Part shown: piece by piece, positions 36,092 through 43,664 of the stretch
How the letters are laid out: each line of letters begins with the position of its first letter
How positions within the stretch are numbered: position 1 is the first letter of the stretch
NCBI GenBank assembly: GCA_964414585.1
Contig: CAYPXR010000021.1
Location: forward strand, 62,001-126,000
Source: DATEMU01 sp964414585
GTDB lineage: Bacteria; Planctomycetota; Phycisphaerae; UBA1845; UTPLA1
Direction: 5' to 3'
Length of the DNA: 64,000 nt
Program-made: the position numbers and the translations under genes
Notes under the pieces: generated by a model
What the model was told of the DNA's origin: nothing
Database searches by the model: none
Seen by the model: only the letters and a program-made list of their open reading frames with translations

Positions 36092-36817
36092 ATGTTCCGT
36101 TCATGTTCAATCTGCTTATCGCTCGTCGCACTCGCCTCGCTGGGGTCCTCCGCTTACGCCGGTGAGGCCGTCGCCTCGTCCTTCGCCACCAACGGCGGCA
36201 GCGCCAGCGCCTCCGCCGTCGCCCAGGGAAACGCCGCGGCCACGGCCAACGCCGCCGCCACCAATGGCGGTCGTGCCGTCGCCAACTCCGAGGCCGTCGG
36301 CCGCGGCAATGGGCGAGCCGTCAGCAACAGTATCGCGATCGCCGACCGGGGGCTGGCCGTCAGCAATTCGCGCGCCGATGCCCGCGCTCGCTTTGGCAGC
36401 GCCGCGTTGGCCTACAGCGAGAGCACGGCCGCCACGGTCGGCGGGATCGCCCTGTCCAACAGCGTGGCCGAGGCGGATGCCCGGCGAAATGCCTTCGCCG
36501 ACAGCCGCTCGTCCTCCCTCGCCTTGAGCCGCTTCGGCATCGCGACCAGCGACAGCCGCGCAACTTCCGATGGTCGGCGCGGCGGTCGGGCGATCGCCGT
36601 CAGCGACTCCATCGCGGACACGATCGGCGGCGTCGCGGACAGCAGCGTCCACGCCCATGCCGGTGCACGGTCGTTCGGTTCCGCCAATGCCAACGGCCTC
36701 GGCGTGAGCATCAGCCGCAACAGCCGGCACTCGACGGCTCGCGTCACGGCGGTCAGCCGCTCGGAGCGATTCGGCCATGGCCGGTCTGATGCCGCGGTCG
36801 TGGAGGTTCGTCCGTAA
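36092..36817 (+). CDS. Secreted Ala/Ser/Asn-rich low-complexity protein
   Basis: About 241 aa from ATG 36092, chosen because AAAGGAG lies 8 bases upstream (GTG 36065 would add nine residues). Signal peptide to ~residue 24 (SLGSSAYAG). The mature part is repetitive: short motifs such as AVSNS, AVANSEA, AIADRGLAVSNSRAD, GIALSNSVAEADA recur roughly every 15-20 residues. This alternation resembles parallel beta-solenoid or adhesin sequences. No cysteine after the signal. Adjacent to a second repetitive secreted protein. Function unknown; surface matrix or adhesion is the best guess. Confidence 0.7.
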   Translation: MFRSCSICLSLVALASLGSSAYAGEAVASSFATNGGSASASAVAQGNAAATANAAATNGGRAVANSEAVGRGNGRAVSNSIAIADRGLAVSNSRADARARFGSAALAYSESTAATVGGIALSNSVAEADARRNAFADSRSSSLALSRFGIATSDSRATSDGRRGGRAIAVSDSIADTIGGVADSSVHAHAGARSFGSANANGLGVSISRNSRHSTARVTAVSRSERFGHGRSDAAVVEVRP

Positions 36818-36835
36818 GCAAGCACTCCTGGCATT

Positions 36836-36861
36836 CCCCTCTCCCTGCTTGTGGAGAGGGG
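36836..36861. repeat. Perfect 9-bp inverted repeat (CCCCTCTCC/GGAGAGGGG)
   Basis: CCCCTCTCC at 36836-36844 pairs with GGAGAGGGG at 36853-36861 around an 8-base loop, followed by CCAGGGGTGAGGG. No T-run follows, so it is not a standard terminator. Hairpins of this CCCTCTCC...GGAGAGGG...GGGTGAGGG type recur as dispersed intergenic elements in many high-GC genomes, so it may be one copy of such a family. Confidence 0.7.
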
Positions 36862-36916
36862 CCAGGGGTGAGGGTAAAAAAACCATGTGGTTCAAAGATA
36901 GACGGGAGAAAAAACC

Positions 36917-37447
36917 ATGACTCGCTCAACGACAACCAGATTCGCAATGACCTCCTTACTGACTCTGATCCTTTCGCTGCCTGCCTTCGCCGGTGAGGCA
37001 TCGACCTCCGCCGGTGTAACACAAATCGGTTCGCGACCCGGCACGGCGACGGCAACGGCGGCCTACACGGGCGACGGCCGCGGCCAGGCCCGAACGATGA
37101 CCCGAAGCGGCCCGGTGTCACTGGCCAAGGGACTGGCGATCGGCGTGGACCGTGACGGGATCGACTTCTCCGTCAGCTATGCGGTCGGCGGCCGATTCCT
37201 GCCTGCCGTGGCAAGCACGTTCAACCTCTCACTCGGCCGCGACGGCAGCGTGGCGAGTTCGGGCGGCTTGAGTGTGGCCAACCCCGCGCCGATCCAATCC
37301 GTCAACGCCGGCGGCTTTGCCCGCTCGCAACCTGGAGGCTCAATCTCGGGCGCGACGGCAGGCGGTCGATCCGACCCCTACGGCAAGGTGACGGCCCGGA
37401 CCTGGTCCGACAGCCGGCGACCGGCGCGAACCTTCCGCCACCGTTAG
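36917..37447 (+). CDS. Secreted Gly/Ser/Thr-rich protein
   Basis: 176 aa. Signal peptide to ~residue 25 (LILSLPAFAGEA), similar in its AGEA cleavage region to the preceding gene (AYAGEA). The mature part has alternating polar/hydrophobic stretches (GTATATAAYTGDGRGQARTMT, SFNLSLGR-like FNLSLGRDGSVASSGGLSVANP) and an Arg-rich end. It lies 99 bases downstream of the other repetitive secreted gene and is followed by a strong terminator, so the two may be one unit. No known family. Confidence 0.7.
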   Translation: MTRSTTTRFAMTSLLTLILSLPAFAGEASTSAGVTQIGSRPGTATATAAYTGDGRGQARTMTRSGPVSLAKGLAIGVDRDGIDFSVSYAVGGRFLPAVASTFNLSLGRDGSVASSGGLSVANPAPIQSVNAGGFARSQPGGSISGATAGGRSDPYGKVTARTWSDSRRPARTFRHR

Positions 37448-37496
37448 CGTAGAAAAAGCAACTCGAACCCCGCGAGAGTCACGCGGGGCGCCGCTG

Positions 37497-37536
37497 AAGC
37501 CCGCCGAAGACGTATTCGGTGGGCTTCTTTTTTTTT
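37497..37536 (+). terminator. Strong intrinsic terminator after the secreted pair
   Basis: AAGCCCGCCGAA (37497-37508) pairs with TTCGGTGGGCTT (37515-37526) with one G-T pair, loop of six, then C and nine Ts (37528-37536). A second GC hairpin (CCCCGCG 37468-37474 / CGCGGGG 37482-37488) precedes it. Confidence 0.92.
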
Positions 37537-37578
37537 GCGGGGCTCACAGGCTATCATTCGGGACTGGAGGTATGCCTG

Positions 37579-38880
37579 ATGATCGCACGCACACGCTGGA
37601 TCGGAGTTCTGGTCGTCATGGCGGTTTGCTCCGTCGGCTTCGCCGATGACTGGCCGCAGTGGCGCGGGCCACAACGAGACGGCGTCTGGCGCGAGACGGG
37701 CATCGTCAAGAAGTTCGCCAAGCCGCAGCTTGATATCGCCTGGCGGCAGCCGATCGGCAACGGCTATAGCGGCCCGACCGTCGCGGATGGCAGCGTGTAT
37801 GTGACCGATCGCGTTGTCGAGCCCAAGCAGATCGAGCGCGTCCATTGCTTCGATGCCAAGACCGGTAAGCCGCTTTGGTCGTACGCCTACGATTGCCCGT
37901 ACAAAGGCGTCGGCTATGACGCGGGCCCGCGGGCGTCGGTCACGGTGGAAGCCGGCCGCGCCTACTCGCTCGGGGCGATGGGCAACTTCATCTGCTTTGA
38001 CGCCGGAAGTGGCAAGGTTCACTGGCAGAAAGACCTGAACAAGGAATACAAAGTCCGCATGCCGATCTGGGGCGTCGCCGCCGCGCCGCTCATCGAGGGC
38101 AATCTCATCATCCTGCAGATCGGCGGCGAAGGGGACTACTGCCTCGTCGCGTTTGACAAAGAATCGGGCTCCGAGCGCTGGCACGCTTTAAAGGACGGCG
38201 CCTCTTACTCCGCGCCGATTGTCATCGAGCAGGCGGGCCGGCGCGTGCTGGTCTGCTATACCGGCGAAAATGTCGTCGGGCTCGATCCTGCGAGCGGCAA
38301 GCTCTATTGGAAGGTGCCGTTCCCGGCGACGAAGATGATCATCGGCATCGCCACGCCGGTCTATCACAACGGCATGATCTTCGTCATCAACTTCTTCGAC
38401 GGCTCGATGCTCATCAAGCTCGACGACAAGAAGCTCGCCGCCGAGAAGGTCTGGCACCGCGTCGGCGAAAGTGAGAAGAAGACCGACAGCCTGCAATCGA
38501 TCATCTCCACGCCGTATCTGGCGGGCGACTACATCTACGGCGTGGACAGCTACGGCGAACTCCGCTGCCTGAAGCTGATGACCGGCGATCGCGTGTGGGA
38601 GAGCGACAAGGCCGTGCCGCACGATCGATGGGCGACGATCCACATGGTCAAACACGACGATGACATCTGGATGTTCAACGACAAGGGCGAGTTGATCATC
38701 AGCAAGTTGTCGCCCAAGGGCTTTGAAGAAATCAGCCGGGCGAAGCTTATCCAACCAACCAAACCGCAGTTGCCATCACGCCGCGGCGGCGTGTGCTGGG
38801 CGCATCCCGCCTATGCCGACCGCCGTATCTTCGAGCGAAATGACGATGAGATCGTCTGCGCGAGCCTGGCGGCCCCATAA
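37579..38880 (+). CDS. Exported PQQ-like beta-propeller protein
   Basis: 433 aa from ATG 37579 (GGAGG at 37566-37570); a longer frame from 37519 would run through the terminator and is rejected. Signal peptide to ~22 (VCSVGFA), then DWPQWRGPQRDGVWRETGI, the standard opening of planctomycete BamB-like propellers, and repeated blades such as VHCFDAKTGKPLWSY, FICFDAGSGKVHWQKDL, LVAFDKESGSERWH and VVGLDPASGKLYWKV. Likely periplasmic; PQQ binding is not established and such proteins are mostly structural or scaffold propellers. No dehydrogenase-type catalytic residues seen. Confidence 0.88.
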   Translation: MIARTRWIGVLVVMAVCSVGFADDWPQWRGPQRDGVWRETGIVKKFAKPQLDIAWRQPIGNGYSGPTVADGSVYVTDRVVEPKQIERVHCFDAKTGKPLWSYAYDCPYKGVGYDAGPRASVTVEAGRAYSLGAMGNFICFDAGSGKVHWQKDLNKEYKVRMPIWGVAAAPLIEGNLIILQIGGEGDYCLVAFDKESGSERWHALKDGASYSAPIVIEQAGRRVLVCYTGENVVGLDPASGKLYWKVPFPATKMIIGIATPVYHNGMIFVINFFDGSMLIKLDDKKLAAEKVWHRVGESEKKTDSLQSIISTPYLAGDYIYGVDSYGELRCLKLMTGDRVWESDKAVPHDRWATIHMVKHDDDIWMFNDKGELIISKLSPKGFEEISRAKLIQPTKPQLPSRRGGVCWAHPAYADRRIFERNDDEIVCASLAAP

Positions 38881-38897
38881 CTTTCGCCGAGCAAGTC

Positions 38898-38926
38898 TTG
38901 AGAGAATCGCATAGAGCTGCTATTAT
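38898..38926 (+). promoter_or_regulatory. Promoter of the RelB/ParE-type pair, probably leaderless
   Basis: TTGAGA at 38898-38903 and TATTAT at 38921-38926 are 17 bases apart. The start codon at 38934 is only seven bases after the -10 box, so transcription should begin at or next to the A of ATG; there is also no ribosome-binding site. Confidence 0.7.
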
Positions 38927-38933
38927 TTAGAGT

Positions 38934-39167
38934 ATGTCATTGACGGTTGAGCAGTTAGCAGAACAGGCCATGCAGCTTCCGGCCGCCTCAAGAGCATTGC
39001 TGGCTGACAGACTTGTCGAAAGTCTGGATCTGTCGGAACCCGACGAGATTCGCCGTCTGTGGTCCGTGGAAGCTGTCCGTCGGCGAGACGAGATTCGGTC
39101 CGGTCAAGTCAAACCCGTTCCCGGTGAGCAAGTGTTGGGGGAGGTTCGGCGTTTGGTCGGTCGATGA
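38934..39167 (+). CDS. Addiction-module antitoxin (RelB-like)
   Basis: 77 aa. LTVEQLAEQAMQLPAASRALLADRLVESLDL is the conserved N-terminus of the 'addiction module component' family, a small helical antitoxin; the C-terminal half (DEIRRLWSVEAVRRRDEIRSGQVKPVPGEQVLGEVRRL) is the toxin-binding part. The stop overlaps the toxin start (ATGA), so the two are translationally coupled. It would neutralise the downstream RelE/ParE-type toxin and probably autorepress the promoter. Confidence 0.88.
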   Translation: MSLTVEQLAEQAMQLPAASRALLADRLVESLDLSEPDEIRRLWSVEAVRRRDEIRSGQVKPVPGEQVLGEVRRLVGR

Positions 39168-39463
39168 CATTTGATTTCCACCCAAACGCGAGCATGGAAT
39201 ACCGTGAGTCCGCTGCTTTTTACGAGTCATGCCATCCCGGCTTAGGGGCCGCATTTACTCTTGAAGTAGAGGCCGCCATTCAAAGAATCATCGAATCCCC
39301 CGAGCGGTGGCGGCGGATTGAGAAAGATGTCCGTACATGCCGGACGCACACGTTTCCGTATGCGATTCTTTACCCGATTGAAAAGGACTCGATTTTCATT
39401 CTCGCCGTCATGCACTTGCACCGCGAGCCGGGTTATTGGCAGGATCGAATTCAGGTCCGATGA
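39164..39463 (+). CDS. RelE/ParE-family toxin
   Basis: 99 aa. FHPNASMEYRESAAFYESCHPGLGAAFTLEVEAAIQRIIESPERW and the C-terminal RTHTFPYAILYPIEKDSIFILAVMHLHREPGYW are hallmarks of the ParE branch (hydrophobic YAILY and the AVMHLHREPGYW end). ParE toxins act on gyrase, RelE toxins cleave mRNA; sequence alone does not decide. Overlaps its antitoxin by four bases. The gene is complete. Confidence 0.9.
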   Translation: MTFDFHPNASMEYRESAAFYESCHPGLGAAFTLEVEAAIQRIIESPERWRRIEKDVRTCRTHTFPYAILYPIEKDSIFILAVMHLHREPGYWQDRIQVR

Positions 39464-39479
39464 TCATCACGTCACTCCT

Positions 39480-40928
39480 TTACAGTATCGGACTCGCCAA
39501 TCGCGCCAGGCCTGCCGCCAGCGTTTCCCGATAGTTCCAGGATTCGATGTCATTGAGCACGACGCGACGGGCCGCTTCCCGCAGCGTGTCGAAATCCAGT
39601 TGCAGGGCCTCGGCCGCGATGGCGTCGTAGATCAGGCTGGTCAGCTCGAAATTGAGGCGGAAGCTGCGGACGTCCATGTTGGCTGAGCCGACCATCGCCC
39701 ATCGGCGGTCGATGATGGCGACCTTCGAATGAAGCATCCCTCGGTCGTACTCGTAAACCTCAATCCCGGCATCAAACAACTCGTGATAAAAGCTCCGCCC
39801 GGCCCACAGGACGAACCAATGGTCCGATCTCGCCGGCAGCAGCAGTCGCACGCGAACGCCCCGATAGGCCGCGGATTGCAGGGCCATCAACATGGCATGA
39901 TCCGGTACAAAGTAAGGCGTTATCAAGGACACCGAGTGTCGCGCATCCGCGAGGGCCGCGTAGAGCAATTGGTGCATGACGTGGGGTCGATGATCCGGCC
40001 CGCTGGCCACGATCTGCACGAGCTTGTCGCCGGCGGGGGACGGGGCGGGAAAATACCGATCGGCGGCGAGGTCTTCGTTCGTTGAAAAATGCCAGTCGTC
40101 GACAAAGACCTCCTGCAACGACGACACAGCCGGGCCGGTCATCTTCAAGTGTGTATCGCGCCACGGGCCGTATTTTTTCTTGCGGCCCAGATAGACATCG
40201 CCGATGTTCTGGCTGCCGGCAAAGCCGACGCGGCCGTCGACCACGACCAGTTTTCGATGATTTCGGAAGTTCATGTGCAACCTGCGGGTGGTCAGTCCCC
40301 ACGGCAGAAAAAACGCGACGCGGAGTCCGTCGCGCTGCATCTGGCGCACAAAGGATCTCGACAATCGCCAGCAGCCGACCGCGTCCAGGAGCAGCCGCAC
40401 CTCAACGCCTTGTTTTGCTTTTTTGACGAGCAGGTCCCGTACCGCCCGGCCCACGTCGTCGGCGGAAAAAATGTAATACTGCAAATGGATGTGCGAGCGG
40501 GCGGCTTCGATGGCCAGGCTCATCGAAAGAAAAAGGGCCTCGGGATCGTGATAGACGATGACGTCGTTGCCGCGCGTCACGACCGATTCGCTGATTCGAG
40601 TCGCCACGCGTATGAGTGCTCGCTGGGACGGGTCGAGTTCGGCGATGTCCATCGCGTCGAATGGGCGAACCGATTGTTCGTGGCGTTGGTGCAACGCCGG
40701 CTCGATGGCCCGTCTTCGGTGGTGCCGCCGGCGAACGCGTCGTTGGATCGGCATCTGTCCGATCACGAGAAACAGAAACAACCCGACGACCGGCAGAAAA
40801 AGCAGCGCGAGAATCCACGCCATCATTCCTTTCGGATCGCGGCGCGTTCGCAGGATATAGAGGATCGTCAGCGCGACGGCGGCATAGTTGACGATCGACA
40901 GAAGCGTCCAGAAGCTGACCCGGCTCAT
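39480..40928 (-). CDS. cls: Cardiolipin synthase (phospholipase D superfamily)
   Basis: 482 aa inner-membrane enzyme joining two phosphatidylglycerols. Two N-terminal membrane helices (~5-27 and ~36-58) and both HKD motifs: HMNFRNHRKLVVVDGRVGFAGSQNIGD (~218-244) and HSKVAIIDRRWAMVGSANMD (~395-415). The end SWNYRETLAAGLARLASPIL is typical. Length matches ClsA-type enzymes (~480). It converges on the toxin gene with 16 bases between stops. Confidence 0.95.
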   Translation of the reverse strand: MSRVSFWTLLSIVNYAAVALTILYILRTRRDPKGMMAWILALLFLPVVGLFLFLVIGQMPIQRRVRRRHHRRRAIEPALHQRHEQSVRPFDAMDIAELDPSQRALIRVATRISESVVTRGNDVIVYHDPEALFLSMSLAIEAARSHIHLQYYIFSADDVGRAVRDLLVKKAKQGVEVRLLLDAVGCWRLSRSFVRQMQRDGLRVAFFLPWGLTTRRLHMNFRNHRKLVVVDGRVGFAGSQNIGDVYLGRKKKYGPWRDTHLKMTGPAVSSLQEVFVDDWHFSTNEDLAADRYFPAPSPAGDKLVQIVASGPDHRPHVMHQLLYAALADARHSVSLITPYFVPDHAMLMALQSAAYRGVRVRLLLPARSDHWFVLWAGRSFYHELFDAGIEVYEYDRGMLHSKVAIIDRRWAMVGSANMDVRSFRLNFELTSLIYDAIAAEALQLDFDTLREAARRVVLNDIESWNYRETLAAGLARLASPIL

Positions 40929-40988
40929 AAGCCGCTAGTGCTAACCGAGAAGGAAATGAAGGGCAACACGACCGGGTCATTTGCCCTG

Positions 40989-42119
40989 TCAATGGCCGGG
41001 CAGGTGTTCGATAAGTTGTTCGATTTCCGCCTCGGTGTTGTAGAAGTGCGGGCTGGCGCGGAGCCGGCCTTCGCGCGCCGCGATGACCGTGCGATATTCC
41101 TGGCGGAGGTGCGACACAATTCTCGCGTGATCGTGCGTCGCCGAGACGAAGGAGACGATTCCGCTGGCTTCGCGCGGCTCGCGCGAGCTGACCACGCGGT
41201 ATCCCTTCAGGCGGACGCCTTCGGACAACCGGTCCGTCAGCATTTTGACGCGTTCCCAAATCTTGTCGATGCCGATTTCCAGGAACCATTCGATCGAAGC
41301 GCCCAGTCCCCAGATGCCGGCATGGTTATAGCTGCCGCCGTCAAACCGGCGTGCATCGTCGCGGAATTCCAGGCGATAGTCGCAATGATTCATCGCGTCT
41401 TTGACGCCCAGCCAGCCGACGCTGGTCGGCCGCAAAAGACCCAGCAGTTCGTGGCGGCAATAGAAGAGCCCGGCGCCTTCCGGTCCCAGCAGCCACTTGT
41501 GGCCGTCGGCGCTGAGGAAGTCGATCTTCATCGCCCGGACGTCGATGGGGACGCATCCCAGGGCCTGTATGGCATCGACACAGAAGAGTACACCGCGCTC
41601 CTGGCAGATCGTTCCCAGTTTCGCCAGATCGGAGCGATAGCCGCTGCCGAACTGGACCGCGGAAATCGTCACCACGCGCGTGCGATCATCGATCAACTCC
41701 ACGAGCCGATCGAGCGGGATTCTCCCGCCGTCCTCGGGCACCATTTTGAGCTGCACGCCGAGGGTCCGCAGGTTCATCCAGGGATAGATGTTCGCGGGGA
41801 ATTCCACGCCGGACGTGACGATGTTGTCGCCCTTGGACCAGGAAAGGCCGTTCGCCACGAAAGACAGCCCTTCGCTCGTGTTCTTGACGAAAGTCAGTTC
41901 TTCGGAATGGCAATTAAGCAGCTTTCCGGCGAGCTGCCGGACGCGTTTGGATTCAGGGTAGATTCCGCCTCGGGCATAGGCATGGCTGGCCGCCTCATCG
42001 ACGAAACGACGCATGGCGTCCGCCGCGCGACCGGAAATCGGCGCGACCGCGGCATGATCCATGAAGTTGTATTGGCGCGTGATCGGCATCTCCGCGCGAA
42101 ATTGAGAAACATCCAACAT
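40989..42119 (-). CDS. Class V aminotransferase (cysteine desulfurase-like)
   Basis: 376 aa from ATG 42119, chosen for GGAGG 7 bases upstream and because the family starts there; a longer frame from 42200 adds 27 unlikely residues. PLP enzyme: YNFMDHAAVAPISGRAADAM at the N-terminus, and the PLP lysine in SADGHKWLLGPEGAGLFY. An active-site cysteine loop like IscS (which ends with a conserved Cys) is not obvious, so this is better described as an SufS/Csd- or kynureninase-like relative with unknown substrate. A TATAAT on the minus strand at 42226-42221 may be its promoter. Confidence 0.85.
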   Translation of the reverse strand: MLDVSQFRAEMPITRQYNFMDHAAVAPISGRAADAMRRFVDEAASHAYARGGIYPESKRVRQLAGKLLNCHSEELTFVKNTSEGLSFVANGLSWSKGDNIVTSGVEFPANIYPWMNLRTLGVQLKMVPEDGGRIPLDRLVELIDDRTRVVTISAVQFGSGYRSDLAKLGTICQERGVLFCVDAIQALGCVPIDVRAMKIDFLSADGHKWLLGPEGAGLFYCRHELLGLLRPTSVGWLGVKDAMNHCDYRLEFRDDARRFDGGSYNHAGIWGLGASIEWFLEIGIDKIWERVKMLTDRLSEGVRLKGYRVVSSREPREASGIVSFVSATHDHARIVSHLRQEYRTVIAAREGRLRASPHFYNTEAEIEQLIEHLPGH

Positions 42120-42220
42120 GCCGATACCTCCGGCCCCGCACGTCCCGCGTACGTTCGACCCAGAGAAGATAAAAGGACAAGACCCCCGCAGGTCACTCAC
42201 CCGCGAGCTTCGCTCAGTCT

Positions 42221-42226
42221 ATTATA
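42221..42226 (-). promoter_or_regulatory. Candidate -10 box of the aminotransferase gene
   Basis: TATAAT on the minus strand, about 100 bases upstream of the ATG. The -35 region (around 42244-42250) is a weak match, so confidence is moderate. Confidence 0.4.
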
Positions 42227-42317
42227 CGCTGAAAAACGAGGGGAGGTGGAAAAACGTCGGCCCTTGTCGATCCTCGCAGAATGGCGGAAGCGCCGGTGGC
42301 GCCGGACCGAGTCGTCC

Positions 42318-42342
42318 GTCCGAAACACATTGGCTTTCGGAC
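42318..42342. repeat. Perfect 8-bp inverted repeat downstream of the PEP-CTERM gene
   Basis: GTCCGAAA (42318-42325) and TTTCGGAC (42335-42342) around a nine-base loop, 25 bases past the stop of the minus-strand PEP-CTERM gene. No T-run on either side, so a Rho-independent terminator is unlikely; it could be a transcript-end stabiliser. Confidence 0.6.
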
Positions 42343-42366
42343 CGTCGCGCTGGGGCAGGGGGGGGA

Positions 42367-43449
42367 TCAATAACTCGAGCGGTGTTGGAGCCGCGGCTCC
42401 AGGAACCACAAAAGCCCGATTATCGAAACGATGAGCAAGAGGGTTCCGGGTTCCGGGACCGTGGAGAGGTCCGCCGGAGGATCGGGCTGGTCTTCCGACA
42501 CCTGGACCGATAGGGCCTCGAATCCGGGCACGTTGGTTGGCAGGCCATTTTGCATGAAGCCAAGGGGATCATTCAGAAACGCGGCTTGGAACATTTGCGT
42601 CATCAAAAACGCCATATCGTCGTCGCTGATTTTTTCGCCGGCTTGAAGGGATGCCATGAGTTCATCGACGGTTTTTCCCTTTGCGGAAGTCGCCGACACG
42701 ACGCGAGGCGTGACGGCTTCGCCGGATGCGCCGACGCTCTGAGCCAGGCCGGCGAATGCGTCCATGAGGATTTGTCCGGAGACATTGACCGGACCGGTGT
42801 CAAAATCGGTCACTTGTTCATCGTGGGCCGCGAAGCCGTCCGCCGTGTAATTTCCGACGTTCATCAATCGCATTTGAAGATCATAAAAGCCCAGGGCGTT
42901 GATGCTTCCGCTGGTCTGCACCAGCATGTTGCCGGTCCATTCGAATTTCTGCACGCCGGCGTCAAACGTGACGTTGTAGTTGACCGGCACCGGGACAAAA
43001 CTGGTCTGGCCGCTGAAGATGTCGAAGTTGCGCTGGCCCGTTTGCGAGTTAAACGTCAATTCGGGAATCAGCGTCGTCGTGAAACCAATCCGATTGTGGA
43101 TGCCGACGGGCTGCGGCGAAGTGATGACGGTGGGGTCGCGGCCCAACTGCACTTTGAGCGGTCCCAAATCGAGCGTATTCGGGTTGTCCCAGGAATCCGG
43201 GCCAAAGAAGTGGAATTGTTCGTAGGTCCAGCCCTGTCCGGTGCGATTGTATTCCAATCGCTGATCGAAAAGGTTGTTGTCGAACAGGGGACCGCCCTGG
43301 GGGTTGGAAATCAGGGTGTGGTTGCCGGCATAGTAGGCGCCGCGAAACAGGGTTCGCTGAATGTCGCCAAACTGCGCGCTCGCGGGTTCGGCCATTGCGC
43401 CGATGACGATCATCAAACTCAAGGCTACCGTGATTTTCCGAAGCTGCAT
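42367..43449 (-). CDS. PEP-CTERM sorting-domain exported protein
   Basis: 360 aa from ATG 43449 with GGAGGA ahead; an extension to 43563 is rejected. Signal peptide to ~25 (AEPASAQ). The body (GDIQRTLFRGAYYAGNHTLIS...) has no known fold that I recognise. The end VPEPGTLLLIVSIIGLLWF then a short basic tail (EPRLQHR) is a PEP-CTERM signal, which an exosortase cleaves to attach the protein to the surface or exopolysaccharide. No exosortase gene is in this window. Confidence 0.85.
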   Translation of the reverse strand: MQLRKITVALSLMIVIGAMAEPASAQFGDIQRTLFRGAYYAGNHTLISNPQGGPLFDNNLFDQRLEYNRTGQGWTYEQFHFFGPDSWDNPNTLDLGPLKVQLGRDPTVITSPQPVGIHNRIGFTTTLIPELTFNSQTGQRNFDIFSGQTSFVPVPVNYNVTFDAGVQKFEWTGNMLVQTSGSINALGFYDLQMRLMNVGNYTADGFAAHDEQVTDFDTGPVNVSGQILMDAFAGLAQSVGASGEAVTPRVVSATSAKGKTVDELMASLQAGEKISDDDMAFLMTQMFQAAFLNDPLGFMQNGLPTNVPGFEALSVQVSEDQPDPPADLSTVPEPGTLLLIVSIIGLLWFLEPRLQHRSSY

Positions 43450-43664
43450 GACCGGCTTCCTCCGTGATTCTCGTCCGAAAGATCGGCACGAGATCGATCG
43501 CGCGGTTTGTCGAACAGGACAACCCGGCGCTCGCGTGAGGCCGGTCCCTGTCGCAGTAGACAAGTCCGCTGCAATAAAATATCGGTCGCCGGGAAACGAG
43601 GAATCAGCGCGGATGCAAAGAAAAGAATCGTTGGTTGCGAACCGGTGAATGGGTCCAATAACGA

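Noticed and set aside
37519..37578. Upstream start for the PQQ-like protein
   Set aside because: The segment is the T-rich half of a terminator; GGAGG and the signal peptide support 37579.
40089..42434. 781-codon plus-strand open frame across the cardiolipin synthase and aminotransferase
   Set aside because: It spans two clear minus-strand genes with intact catalytic motifs and has no recognisable domain.
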